Below are positions 41,260 to 51,252 of a stretch of 51,252 nucleotides of DNA, piece after piece. Under the pieces are notes generated by a model, which had not been told where the DNA came from, made no database searches, and was given only the letters and a program-made list of their open reading frames with translations. The stretch is from an uncultured Paraprevotella sp. Lineage in GTDB: Bacteria > Bacteroidota > Bacteroidia > Bacteroidales > Bacteroidaceae. Each line of letters opens with the position of its first letter. The first letter of the stretch is position 1. Location: contig CALUNJ010000004.1 in the NCBI GenBank assembly GCA_944321975.1, forward strand, positions 1-51,252. Reading direction: 5' to 3'. The translations under genes were made by a program, and so were the position numbers.

Positions 41260-41470
41260 TCTTGAAAACTCTAATTTTTTCTCAAGCGGTTCACATTTTT
41301 TTTGCTTGAGAAAAAAATGTGAACCGCTTGAAGAAAATTTCCGCTCCCCCTGAGAGCGGTTTCCCCCATGCCGCACGTCGTCTTCCTCCCCCACGAGGGC
41401 GTAAAAAACTTTTCCGGCCCAGCCCCACAAACCTTCAGGCGATCCCCGCTAAATTCCGACTGCTCGCATT
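41260..41470 (+). repeat. Dispersed palindromic element, copy 4
   Basis: Arms TCAAGCGGTTCACATTTTTT (41282-41301) and AAAAAATGTGAACCGCTTGA (41312-41331) pair perfectly; relative to the other copies GATTC has become GGTTC on the left and GAATC has become GAACC on the right, a compensatory change. The loop carries GCTTGAG rather than CTCAAGC. The conserved tract follows to about 41470 (ATCCCCGCTAAATT at its end). It occupies most of the 531-base gap 41087-41617, which otherwise holds only the promoter of the next gene. Confidence 0.8.
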
Positions 41471-41562
41471 CCAGAACCCGTCACGCCCCCCGGCCGACAA
41501 AATAAACCACCCCCGTTCCTTTCTTTTCAGACGAAATTCGCGGATTTTAAAATTTTGTTTCT

Positions 41563-41570
41563 TAATTTTG
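41563..41570 (+). promoter_or_regulatory. -7 box of the DUF3089 gene
   Basis: TAATTTTG matches TAnnTTTG. Transcription near 41576 leaves a leader of about 42 bases if translation starts at 41618. Confidence 0.55.
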
Positions 41571-41617
41571 CCGGAAAAATGGAAAATATCATGCCACAGC
41601 ACATACATGACTTTAGA

Positions 41618-42595
41618 ATGAAAGGGCTATTCCGCCTCGTCCTGCCTTGCCTCGTTGCGTTCACCTGCTGGCAATGCTCGCCCGCAAAAGACGCCATGCC
41701 GGCAGAAAGCAGCACCCCGAAGAAAGACCTCCTCCCCGAAGCCCCGGACTATGGATCAGCGGACAATTGGTACAGGGTCGCGCGCGAAGGGGCAAAGGCA
41801 GACGTTTTTTACATATTGCCCACCTGCGTATGGGATTGGACCAATGAAACAGGCGACACCATCCATTACGCCGACCCGCGCAACGAAGAGCAGCGCGAAG
41901 CCATGCGCCCGTCATTGGAACTGGCCGCCGACATCTTCAGCAACCACGATTTCTATTCGCCCTATTACCGGCAAACCACTTTGGAATCGTGGATGGAAGG
42001 CGACAGCGTCATCGAAGCGCGTTTCTCATATGCCATGCCGGACGTGGAGGCGGCTTTTGCCCATTACCTTGCCCACGACAACGCGGGGCGGCCTTTCATC
42101 CTGGCCGGATTCAGCCAAGGGGCAAAAGCCGTCGTGGAATTGCTAAAAACATTGCCCGAAGAGGCCAGGCGGCAACTTGTGGCGGCATACGTCATCGGCT
42201 ACAAGGTCACGGCAGAGGAACTTGCGGCACATCCGGAAATCAAAGCCGCGCGCGACTCCGCCGACACGGGGGTCACCATCTGCTATAATTCCGTGGCCTC
42301 GCCCCAAGCCATCTGTCCCGCGCTTTCCCCCAGCCAGATCTGTATCAACCCGGTGAACTGGCACACAGATGCCACACCGGCACAATTGAACGACAGCGTC
42401 AGCGTGAGGGTGGACACGACCCACAAGGTGCTCTTGGTGGAAGGCCTGGACGAATCGCAATATTATGCGCCTTCGTTGGGACAGCTTTTCAAACCGGGCA
42501 ACTACCACCTGCAGGAATTGCTCTTCTATCAGGAACAACTGAGGCATAATTCCGCGTTGCGCACCGAAAGTTTCTTGGAAACAGCCGCAGACTGA
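41618..42595 (+). CDS. DUF3089 lipoprotein, alpha/beta-hydrolase-like
   Basis: A 325-residue lipoprotein. With the start MKGLFRLV the signal runs VLPCLVAFTCWQC, lipobox Cys20, a better fit than the longer frames starting at 41579 or 41591. The mature protein has the DUF3089 pattern: DVFYILPTCVWDW, a segment with YADPRNEEQREAM, YYRQTTL, and the nucleophile elbow GFSQGA (about residue 170), then INPVNWHTD and DESQYYAP. The Ser in GFSQGA with downstream Asp/His is the likely catalytic triad of an esterase- or lipase-like enzyme, substrate unknown. Monocistronic. Confidence 0.8.
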   Translation: MKGLFRLVLPCLVAFTCWQCSPAKDAMPAESSTPKKDLLPEAPDYGSADNWYRVAREGAKADVFYILPTCVWDWTNETGDTIHYADPRNEEQREAMRPSLELAADIFSNHDFYSPYYRQTTLESWMEGDSVIEARFSYAMPDVEAAFAHYLAHDNAGRPFILAGFSQGAKAVVELLKTLPEEARRQLVAAYVIGYKVTAEELAAHPEIKAARDSADTGVTICYNSVASPQAICPALSPSQICINPVNWHTDATPAQLNDSVSVRVDTTHKVLLVEGLDESQYYAPSLGQLFKPGNYHLQELLFYQEQLRHNSALRTESFLETAAD

Positions 42596-42696
42596 CACGA
42601 TGCCGCCGGAACCCTCCCCCGTCCCCGGCGGAAACACGGGCCATGCGGCCTTTCCGGCGCAAGGGCGGGGAACCGCCGTGCGGGGAGAAGAGGAAG

Positions 42697-43644
42697 TCAA
42701 TCGTCCGGGGACATATCGGCGGTCTCCGCAGAATCCCCAAATCCCAGGACGTGCCTTTCCTTGATTTTCCGAAGTTCATCGTGTAGCGTTTCCATGAATT
42801 TCTCGGCCAGCAACGATTGCCTTTTCCCTTTGAGCGACAAAAGGCTGATGTGCATGTGTTCCGCCCTTTCCTTAATGGGTATGGCCTTCAAGTCCGGGCT
42901 GCTGAGGGCCACGTCCTGCGAAAGGATGGAAATCCAATGCCCCGTGCGGATCATTTCAAGCAGCAACGGCGTGCTGTTCACCTCAATTTGGGGCTTCACT
43001 TTCACCTTATACTTCATCAGCATGCGCTCGACCACCTTGCGGGTATACAAATCCTTTTCCAGAAAGATCACGGGAAATTCCCTCAAATCCTGCAGCGAAA
43101 AACGCTTTCTGACAGCCGCCGGATGATTCTTGTGGGCGATCACGCACAAGGGGAAACGGGCAAACTCCGTTTGTTCCGTCAGCGCCGTCACTTCCTGCGG
43201 ATTATAGCTCATCGCAAAGTCGAGCTTATTGGAATTGATCAACTCGACCAGTTCAAACACCGAATGGGAATAGACAATGGAAAGTTCGGCCTGGGGAAAA
43301 GCCCTCGTAAACTTCAGCACGCAGAGGTTCAACAACGAAAAGAAACTATAAATCACCCCAATCCTCACCTTACCGGAATAAAGATGTTGCATCTCCTGCA
43401 TGTGCTGCACGCCATATTCCACTTCTTCCAATGCCTTGCGGGCATGGCTCAGAAAGTCCAAGCCCGAATCCGTCAGATAGACTTTCTTCCCCACCCGGTC
43501 AAAAAGCGGAGCGCCCAACTCTGCCTCCAGTTGCTTGATGCTCTGCGAAAGGGTGCTTTGCGTGATGAACAACTCACGGGCCGCCTCCGTGAAAGACAAT
43601 ACATCAGCCAGTTTGACGAAGTATCTCAAAGGTGTCAGTTCCAT
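42697..43644 (-). CDS. LysR family transcriptional regulator divergent from the ATP synthase operon
   Basis: A 315-residue regulator. The N-terminal winged helix-turn-helix (MELTPLRYFVKLADVLSFTEAARELFITQSTLSQSIKQLEAELGAPLFDR) is the classical LysR pattern, followed by the effector-binding domain (SGKVRIGVIYSFFSLLNL..., LDFAMSYNP, VIFLEKDLYTRKVVERML). Start MELTPL (43644) preferred over the ATG four codons upstream by family pattern. Its effector is not predictable. Its promoter lies 20 bases from the -7 box of the atp operon on the opposite strand, so binding there could affect both. Confidence 0.88.
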   Translation of the reverse strand: MELTPLRYFVKLADVLSFTEAARELFITQSTLSQSIKQLEAELGAPLFDRVGKKVYLTDSGLDFLSHARKALEEVEYGVQHMQEMQHLYSGKVRIGVIYSFFSLLNLCVLKFTRAFPQAELSIVYSHSVFELVELINSNKLDFAMSYNPQEVTALTEQTEFARFPLCVIAHKNHPAAVRKRFSLQDLREFPVIFLEKDLYTRKVVERMLMKYKVKVKPQIEVNSTPLLLEMIRTGHWISILSQDVALSSPDLKAIPIKERAEHMHISLLSLKGKRQSLLAEKFMETLHDELRKIKERHVLGFGDSAETADMSPDD

Positions 43645-43683
43645 AAGAAAAGCCAATAGATGACATGAATATTATTAATTGCA

Positions 43684-43691
43684 CAAATTTA
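43684..43691 (-). promoter_or_regulatory. -7 box of the LysR regulator gene
   Basis: Reads TAAATTTG on the minus strand (TAnnTTTG), about 40 bases before the ATG at 43644. Confidence 0.6.
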
Positions 43692-43711
43692 CGAAAAAGG
43701 GAAATAAGTCC

Positions 43712-43719
43712 TAACTTTG
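43712..43719 (+). promoter_or_regulatory. -7 box and long leader of the ATP synthase operon
   Basis: TAACTTTG matches TAnnTTTG. Transcription near 43724 gives a leader of about 215 bases before atpD. The leader is A/T- and purine-rich with no clear hairpin; no gene is seen in 43645-43941. A closer promoter cannot be excluded, since AT-rich stretches precede the ATG. Confidence 0.5.
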
Positions 43720-43914
43720 AAATACACAAAATGAGGAAGTCCGAAGGTTAAACAATAATAAATGAACCGAAAAAAAGGACGGACGGCATTAAATAGTGTG
43801 TAAGAATGTTGAGAAAGCCAAGCGGACGAAGCCTTTCATCAGGAAGAAGTTGCAAAATGGCCATTTTAATAGGAGAAAAGAATACGAAACGAACAAAACG
43901 GCATTAAAAAGTAA

Positions 43915-45465
<1,551 letters not shown>

Positions 45466-45471
45466 AAGAAC

Positions 45472-45741
45472 ATGGAAAATGACAATGACAATATCCATCT
45501 GGTCATCGTGTCGCCGGAAAAAACATTGTTCGACGGAATGGTGAAATACGTGCGGCTTCCTGGAAGCGGCGGGCTATTCGCGGTGTACCACAACCACGCG
45601 CCGCTGATTTCCACCTTAGACAAAGGAGAAGTCACCTACCGCCACGGAGAAGCCAAGGAGCGCATCACCATCGAAAACGGCTTCGTGGAAGTGAACCGCA
45701 ACGAGGTGTCGGTCTGTGTGACCATCCCCGCCGCCCCCTGA
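45472..45741 (+). CDS. atpC: F1 ATP synthase epsilon subunit, short form
   Basis: An 89-residue protein covering only the N-terminal beta-sandwich of epsilon (LVIVSPEKTLFDGMVKYVRLPGSGGLFAVYHNHAPLISTLDKGEV, then the last strands ENGFVEVNRNEVSVCV). The C-terminal two-helix domain that inhibits ATP hydrolysis in other bacteria is absent; the gene ends soon after the sandwich. Short epsilon forms are known in Bacteroidota. It follows atpD by 6 bases. Confidence 0.93.
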   Translation: MENDNDNIHLVIVSPEKTLFDGMVKYVRLPGSGGLFAVYHNHAPLISTLDKGEVTYRHGEAKERITIENGFVEVNRNEVSVCVTIPAAP

Positions 45742-45773
45742 CCGCGCATGAGAACTGAAAAAGCATTTAAGAC

Positions 45774-46829
45774 ATGAAAACAATAAGACATCTGCTCGTC
45801 GCCTGCTTCTGCCTGTTGCTCGCCCCGCAACCCGCACGGGCCGCAGAAGGCGGAATCGACGTGGCCGAGATCGTGTTCGGGCATATCGAAGATGCCTACG
45901 AATGGCACATCACAGACATCGGGAAAACATCAGTAAGCATCCCCCTTCCGGTCATCGTGAAAAGTTCCACGGGATGGCATGTGTTCTCCTCCAAACGGCT
46001 GAGCGAAGGGGCAGAATATGAAGGGCTATACATTGCCCGGGAAGGAGACCACGCCAAGCAGATTGTGGAACGCAATGCGGCTGGAGAAGAAGTGCGCCCG
46101 CTCGACATTTCAATCACCAAGAACGTGCTGGCACTGTTCATCAACAGCGCAATCCTGGTGGCCATCATGCTGGGCTGTGCCCGGTGGTACAAACGGCACG
46201 AAGTGAGCGAAGGAGCCCCGAAAGGCGGCGTGGGCATGATTGAGGCCACGGTGCTCTACATCCACGACGACGTGATCAAAGCCTGCGTGGGGCCACAATA
46301 CCGGCGCTACGCCCCCTACCTGCTCACCGCCTTCTTTTTCATCCTGGTAAACAACCTGATGGGACTTGTGCCGTTTTTCCCCGGTGGCGCGAACGTGACA
46401 GGCAACATCGCCATCACTATCGTGCTCGCACTTTTCACCTTCGTGCTGACCAACGTCAGCGGCTCGAAAGAATACTGGAAAGACATTTTCTGGCCCGACG
46501 TGCCCACGTGGCTGAAAGTGCCGGTGCCGTTGATGCCGCTGATTGAGTTCATCGGCGTGTTCACCAAACCTTTCACCCTGGCCATGCGATTGTTTGCCAA
46601 CCTCATGGCAGGACACGCCGGCATCCTGAGCATCGTGTGCGTCATCTTCATCACGGCGCAGCTGGGCGCAGGCATCTGCGCTTCCATGAGCCTCATTGCC
46701 GTCATCTTCGGCATCTTCCTGAACGCCCTCGAAGTGTTGGTGGCCTTCATCCAGGCCTATGTGTTCACGCTCTTGTCGGCCATCTTCATCGGCATGGCCC
46801 ATCCTGAAACAGATTTAAAGAAGAATTAA
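45774..46829 (+). CDS. atpB: F0 ATP synthase subunit a
   Basis: A 351-residue membrane subunit forming the proton half-channels with the c ring. An N-terminal signal-like helix (LLVACFCLLLAPQPARA) and a ~90-residue extracytoplasmic part precede the membrane core; such an extension is common in Bacteroidota. The essential Arg is R272 in TLAMRLFANLMAGHAG, and the last helices carry LNALEVLVAFIQAYVFTLL. It follows atpC by 32 bases, with no atpI or other small gene between. Confidence 0.95.
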   Translation: MKTIRHLLVACFCLLLAPQPARAAEGGIDVAEIVFGHIEDAYEWHITDIGKTSVSIPLPVIVKSSTGWHVFSSKRLSEGAEYEGLYIAREGDHAKQIVERNAAGEEVRPLDISITKNVLALFINSAILVAIMLGCARWYKRHEVSEGAPKGGVGMIEATVLYIHDDVIKACVGPQYRRYAPYLLTAFFFILVNNLMGLVPFFPGGANVTGNIAITIVLALFTFVLTNVSGSKEYWKDIFWPDVPTWLKVPVPLMPLIEFIGVFTKPFTLAMRLFANLMAGHAGILSIVCVIFITAQLGAGICASMSLIAVIFGIFLNALEVLVAFIQAYVFTLLSAIFIGMAHPETDLKKN

Positions 46830-46855
46830 AGACAAATAGAGTATTAATCATTTAA

Positions 46856-47122
<267 letters not shown>

Positions 47123-47134
47123 TCCAGATCGTCT

Positions 47135-47641
47135 ATGGGACTGCTAACACCTAATCCGGGTCTGCTGTTCTGGATGGTGATTTGCTTCGGAACCGTATTC
47201 TACGTGTTGGCAAGATTCGCCTTTCCGGCCATCATCGGCGCAGTGGACAAACGGAAAAAGTATATAGACAGTTCGCTGGAGGCGGCCCGCCAAGCCAACG
47301 AGCGACTGCAGCAGGTCAAATCTGAAGCAGAAGCCTTGATGGCACAAGCACGGCAACAACAAACCGCCATGCTGAAAGAGGCTGCGGCCACGCGCGACCG
47401 CATCATAGCGGATGCGCGCGGACGTGCCCGCGAAGAGGCGCAAAAAGCATTGGACGAGACGCGCCACCAAATTGCGGCAGAAAAAGAAAGTGCCATCAGC
47501 GACATCCGGCGCCAAGTGGCTGTCTTGTCGGTCGACGTGGCCGAGAAAATCCTGCGCAAGGAACTGTCTAAAGACCAAGAGCAATTGGATTTCGTCAACC
47601 GCATGATTGCGGAAGTGGAATCAAACAACAAGATTGAATAA
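47135..47641 (+). CDS. atpF: F0 ATP synthase subunit b
   Basis: A 168-residue stalk subunit: one N-terminal membrane helix (GLLFWMVICFGTVFYVLARFAFPAI) followed by a long charged helix (LEAARQANERLQQVKSEAEALMAQARQQQTAMLKEAAATRDRI...) and the C-terminal part binding delta (AVLSVDVAEKILRKEL). The peripheral stalk holds F1 against rotation. It starts 12 bases after atpE and abuts atpH. Confidence 0.95.
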   Translation: MGLLTPNPGLLFWMVICFGTVFYVLARFAFPAIIGAVDKRKKYIDSSLEAARQANERLQQVKSEAEALMAQARQQQTAMLKEAAATRDRIIADARGRAREEAQKALDETRHQIAAEKESAISDIRRQVAVLSVDVAEKILRKELSKDQEQLDFVNRMIAEVESNNKIE

Positions 47642-48202
47642 ATGGACATAGGAATCATTTCAAGACGTTACGCGCGCGCCTTGCTGGCTTATGCCAGCGA
47701 ACACGCGAGCGAATCCACGGTTTACGGACAGGTGGAACTGTTCCTGAAGCAGTACGCGCAAATCCCGGACATCCGCCAGGCGGTGGAAAGCCCCATGGTG
47801 GATCCCGCGGAAAAGATCAGGCTCCTGCAGAATGCCACTGCCGGAGAAAAGACTTGCGAAGAACTGACGAGGTTCTTCGGCCTGCTGCTCGACAACAAAC
47901 GCGAGAAAATGATGGTCTTCATCTTGCATTCCTATTTGTACCTCTACCGGAAGAAGAAACGAATACGCCAAGGCTTGCTGGTCACAGCCGTACCGCTTCC
48001 CGACGACACCCTGGAACAACTGAAGAAAATCATTCTGCATTTCTACCGCGGACGCGAAGTGGAGTTTGAAACCAAGGTCGACCCGGAAATCATCGGAGGA
48101 GGCATCCTCAGTATGGGATATTGGCGGGTGGACGCCAGCATTGCCGGACAGTTGAAAAAGGTGAAAAGACAATTCGTCGAACAAAACAGAAGAATCGTAT
48201 AA
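47642..48202 (+). CDS. atpH: F1 ATP synthase delta subunit
   Basis: A 186-residue delta/OSCP subunit joining the b stalk to the top of F1. Segments [17 protein letters not shown] at the start, [13 protein letters not shown] and the C-terminal [39 protein letters not shown] are the family signature. It starts at the base after the atpF stop and ends 20 bases before atpA. Confidence 0.95.
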   Translation: MDIGIISRRYARALLAYASEHASESTVYGQVELFLKQYAQIPDIRQAVESPMVDPAEKIRLLQNATAGEKTCEELTRFFGLLLDNKREKMMVFILHSYLYLYRKKKRIRQGLLVTAVPLPDDTLEQLKKIILHFYRGREVEFETKVDPEIIGGGILSMGYWRVDASIAGQLKKVKRQFVEQNRRIV

Positions 48203-48222
48203 ATTGGAAAGGAAACAAGCAT

Positions 48223-49809
<1,587 letters not shown>

Positions 49810-49816
49810 TTAAGAC

Positions 49817-50692
49817 ATGGCATCACTCAAAGAAGTAAAGAGCAGGATCCTGTCGGCCAACAACACGCTGAAGATCACGTCGGCCATGAAAATGGTGGCC
49901 TCGGCCAAGTTGCACAAGGCACAGGAAATCATCGAAGGCATGCTGCCCTACGAACAAAGGTTGGCGGCCATCATGACCCACTTCCTGCAATCCGGAGTCA
50001 CCATGCAGTCGCCTTACGCCCAGGCACGCGAGGCACGGAAGATCGCCCTCGTGGTGTTCTCGTCCAACAACAGCCTTTGCGGCGGCTTCAATTCCAACGT
50101 CATCCGCCTCTACCACCGCTGGCTCAACGAGCACGCCCGGATCGCCAAGGAAAACCTCATTGTGTATCCCGTGGGGCGGAAAATAGCCGATGCCGTCAGG
50201 AAGTCGGGCGTCAGGATGGGCGGCGGCGACTACACCCACATGGCCGGCAAGCCCAATTATGCGGAGGCCGCAGGATTGGCGGAAGAGTTATGCCAGCACT
50301 TTGTCAGCGGCGAGATAGACCGCGTGGAAATTCTCTACCACCACTTCAAATCAGCCGGCGTGCAGAAACTGACCCACTCCGTCTATCTGCCCGTGGACTT
50401 GTCGGAACTGGCTGCGGAAAACGAGGCAGCCCCCACCAGGCCCGACTACCTGATCGAACCGTCGGAGGGCGCATTGCTCGAAAGGCTGGTGCCCGAAGTG
50501 CTGAAACTGAAAATCTACACGGCACTTCTGGATTCCAACGCCTCGGAGCATGCGGCACGGAGCATGGCCATGCAAGTCGCCACGGACAATGCCAACAACC
50601 TGATACAAGATCTCACGGTCGTGTACAACAAGGGACGGCAACAAGCCATCACCAACGAACTGCTCGACATCATGGGCGGCACGATGGCCTGA
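49817..50692 (+). CDS. atpG: F1 ATP synthase gamma subunit
   Basis: A 291-residue rotor shaft. The N-terminal helix SLKEVKSRILSANNTLKITSAMKMVASAKLHKAQ and the C-terminal helix HAARSMAMQVATDNANNLIQDLTVVYNKGRQQAITNELLDIMGG form the coiled coil characteristic of gamma, and VFSSNNSLCGGFNSNV marks the middle. Last gene of the operon, 7 bases after atpA. Confidence 0.96.
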   Translation: MASLKEVKSRILSANNTLKITSAMKMVASAKLHKAQEIIEGMLPYEQRLAAIMTHFLQSGVTMQSPYAQAREARKIALVVFSSNNSLCGGFNSNVIRLYHRWLNEHARIAKENLIVYPVGRKIADAVRKSGVRMGGGDYTHMAGKPNYAEAAGLAEELCQHFVSGEIDRVEILYHHFKSAGVQKLTHSVYLPVDLSELAAENEAAPTRPDYLIEPSEGALLERLVPEVLKLKIYTALLDSNASEHAARSMAMQVATDNANNLIQDLTVVYNKGRQQAITNELLDIMGGTMA

Positions 50693-50822
50693 GGGCGGGG
50701 CTTGGATTTGTCGTGCGACGGTTGGGAAGCACACACGAAAACGGGCGCATCAAGCGAAGAAAAACTTTTTTGTGGAAACTCAAAACCGTTTCGGACCGCC
50801 CCCTCTCAAACAGGAAGCACAC

Positions 50823-50849
50823 AGCGTCCCGCCCCCACGGCGGGACGCT
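50823..50849 (+). terminator. Terminator of the ATP synthase operon
   Basis: AGCGTCCCGCC (50823-50833) pairs perfectly with GGCGGGACGCT (50839-50849), loop CCCAC, followed by ACGCTTTTCCC. Confidence 0.75.
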
Positions 50850-50944
50850 ACGCTTTTCCCACCCGCCCCCCTTCCCTGGAACATGGGGGCATTGTCCCAG
50901 GTTGAAACGAAATCTTATTTAGCTAATAACCAAAGTGCCATGCA

Positions 50945-51175
50945 CGGTCTTGAAAGGCTTGGATTTTTCTCAAGCGATTCACATTTTTTTCTCAAGCAAA
51001 AAAAATGTGAATCGCTTGAAGGAAATTTGCATTCCTCCTGAGGCCGGTTCTGCCCTGTTCCTCTGCATGTTTTTCCCCTCACGAGGCAGCAGGAATGTCT
51101 GCCGCCTCTGCACCGCAAGCTTTTAGACAATCCCTGCCCAAATTCCCCTTTCCCGTCATTCTGTCCGCCATATCC
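50945..51175 (+). repeat. Dispersed palindromic element, copy 5
   Basis: TCAAGCGATTCACATTTTTT (50970-50989) pairs with AAAAAATGTGAATCGCTTGA (51000-51019), loop with CTCAAGC. It is preceded by TCTTGAAAGGC-like bases shared with copies 3 and 4 and followed by the conserved tract (ATTCCTCCTGAGG, CACGAGGCA, CTTTTAGACAATCCC, ending CTGTCCGCCATATCC). Together with the operon terminator it fills 50693-51175; no gene is visible. Confidence 0.8.
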
Positions 51176-51211
51176 AAAAAAACTCTCTTCCGACTCACGT
51201 CGGAAGAGAGT
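51173..51211 (-). terminator. Terminator of a minus-strand gene beyond the right edge
   Basis: ACTCTCTTCCGAC (51182-51194) pairs perfectly with GTCGGAAGAGAGT (51199-51211); on the minus strand it is followed by a run of T residues, so it ends a transcript entering from the right of the window. Confidence 0.7.
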
Positions 51212-51252
51212 ACAACACAAACACAAAATAAAACACGACAAAACTATCATGC

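Noticed and set aside
50915-51250. Open frame of 111 codons on the minus strand at the right end
   Set aside because: Passes through the palindromic repeat and the terminator hairpin; not credible as a gene.

Overview
The window looks like chromosomal DNA from a Bacteroidota bacterium, most likely of the order Bacteroidales and with a fairly high GC content (an impression; not counted). The evidence is repeated TAnnTTTG -7 promoter boxes, a type IX secretion plug protein, a Mfa/Fim-type fimbrial operon with DUF3575 and DUF5119 genes, lipoproteins with typical lipoboxes, TolC/OmpA envelope proteins, and an ATP synthase operon in the order D-C-B-E-F-H-A-G. No phage, insertion sequence, CRISPR array or rRNA operon is visible. 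Genus and species cannot be named from this alone.

Layout. 0.1-5.7 kb: a DUF1460 amidase-like protein (-), then an ECF sigma factor with an overlapping partner gene, the T9SS plug protein, a 2-hydroxyacid dehydrogenase and a TRIC-type membrane protein (+). 5.7-8.3 kb: a tight five-gene minus-strand operon of an exported protein, an HPr-kinase-like ATPase, a soluble S26-like peptidase, a PqqD-like chaperone and a MmcQ/YjbR protein. 8.9-14.0 kb: tRNA-Pro, a secreted GH35 beta-galactosidase, aspS and a small periplasmic protein. 14.4-22.5 kb: a fimbrial operon (tip fimbrillin, DUF3575, DUF5119, fimbrillin) followed by a lipoprotein/TPR/HTH regulator. 23-27.3 kb: an L-cysteine desulfidase-family protein, an acidic-tailed hypothetical, an AlaX-type editing protein and serB, all minus strand. 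27.5-34.0 kb: a drug-efflux-type operon starting with tetR, then tolC, an HlyD-like adaptor, a double-ATPase ABC protein and two ABC-2 permeases. 34.2-38.0 kb: an elaborate structured leader, a 1056-residue BIG2/cohesin-like/dockerin surface protein and a 54-residue peptide gene. 38-43.6 kb: proS, an OmpA-type lipoprotein, mtgA, a DUF3089 lipoprotein and a LysR regulator. 43.9-50.7 kb: the complete F-type ATP synthase operon.

The two most striking non-coding signals are (i) a leader at about 34.41-34.59 kb with seven perfect or near-perfect complementary segments, some mutually exclusive, preceded by a proline-rich short ORF, and (ii) a dispersed palindromic element of about 200-250 bp present in four complete copies and one edge fragment, with a compensatory change in one stem. 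The most striking gene set is the kinase/peptidase/PqqD operon, which has the parts of a peptide-modification system but no obvious precursor or radical enzyme next to it.

All functional calls rest on reading motifs and recalled family knowledge; no database search was run. Coordinates of starts were adjusted where a -7 box, a lipobox or an overlap argued for an internal ATG.
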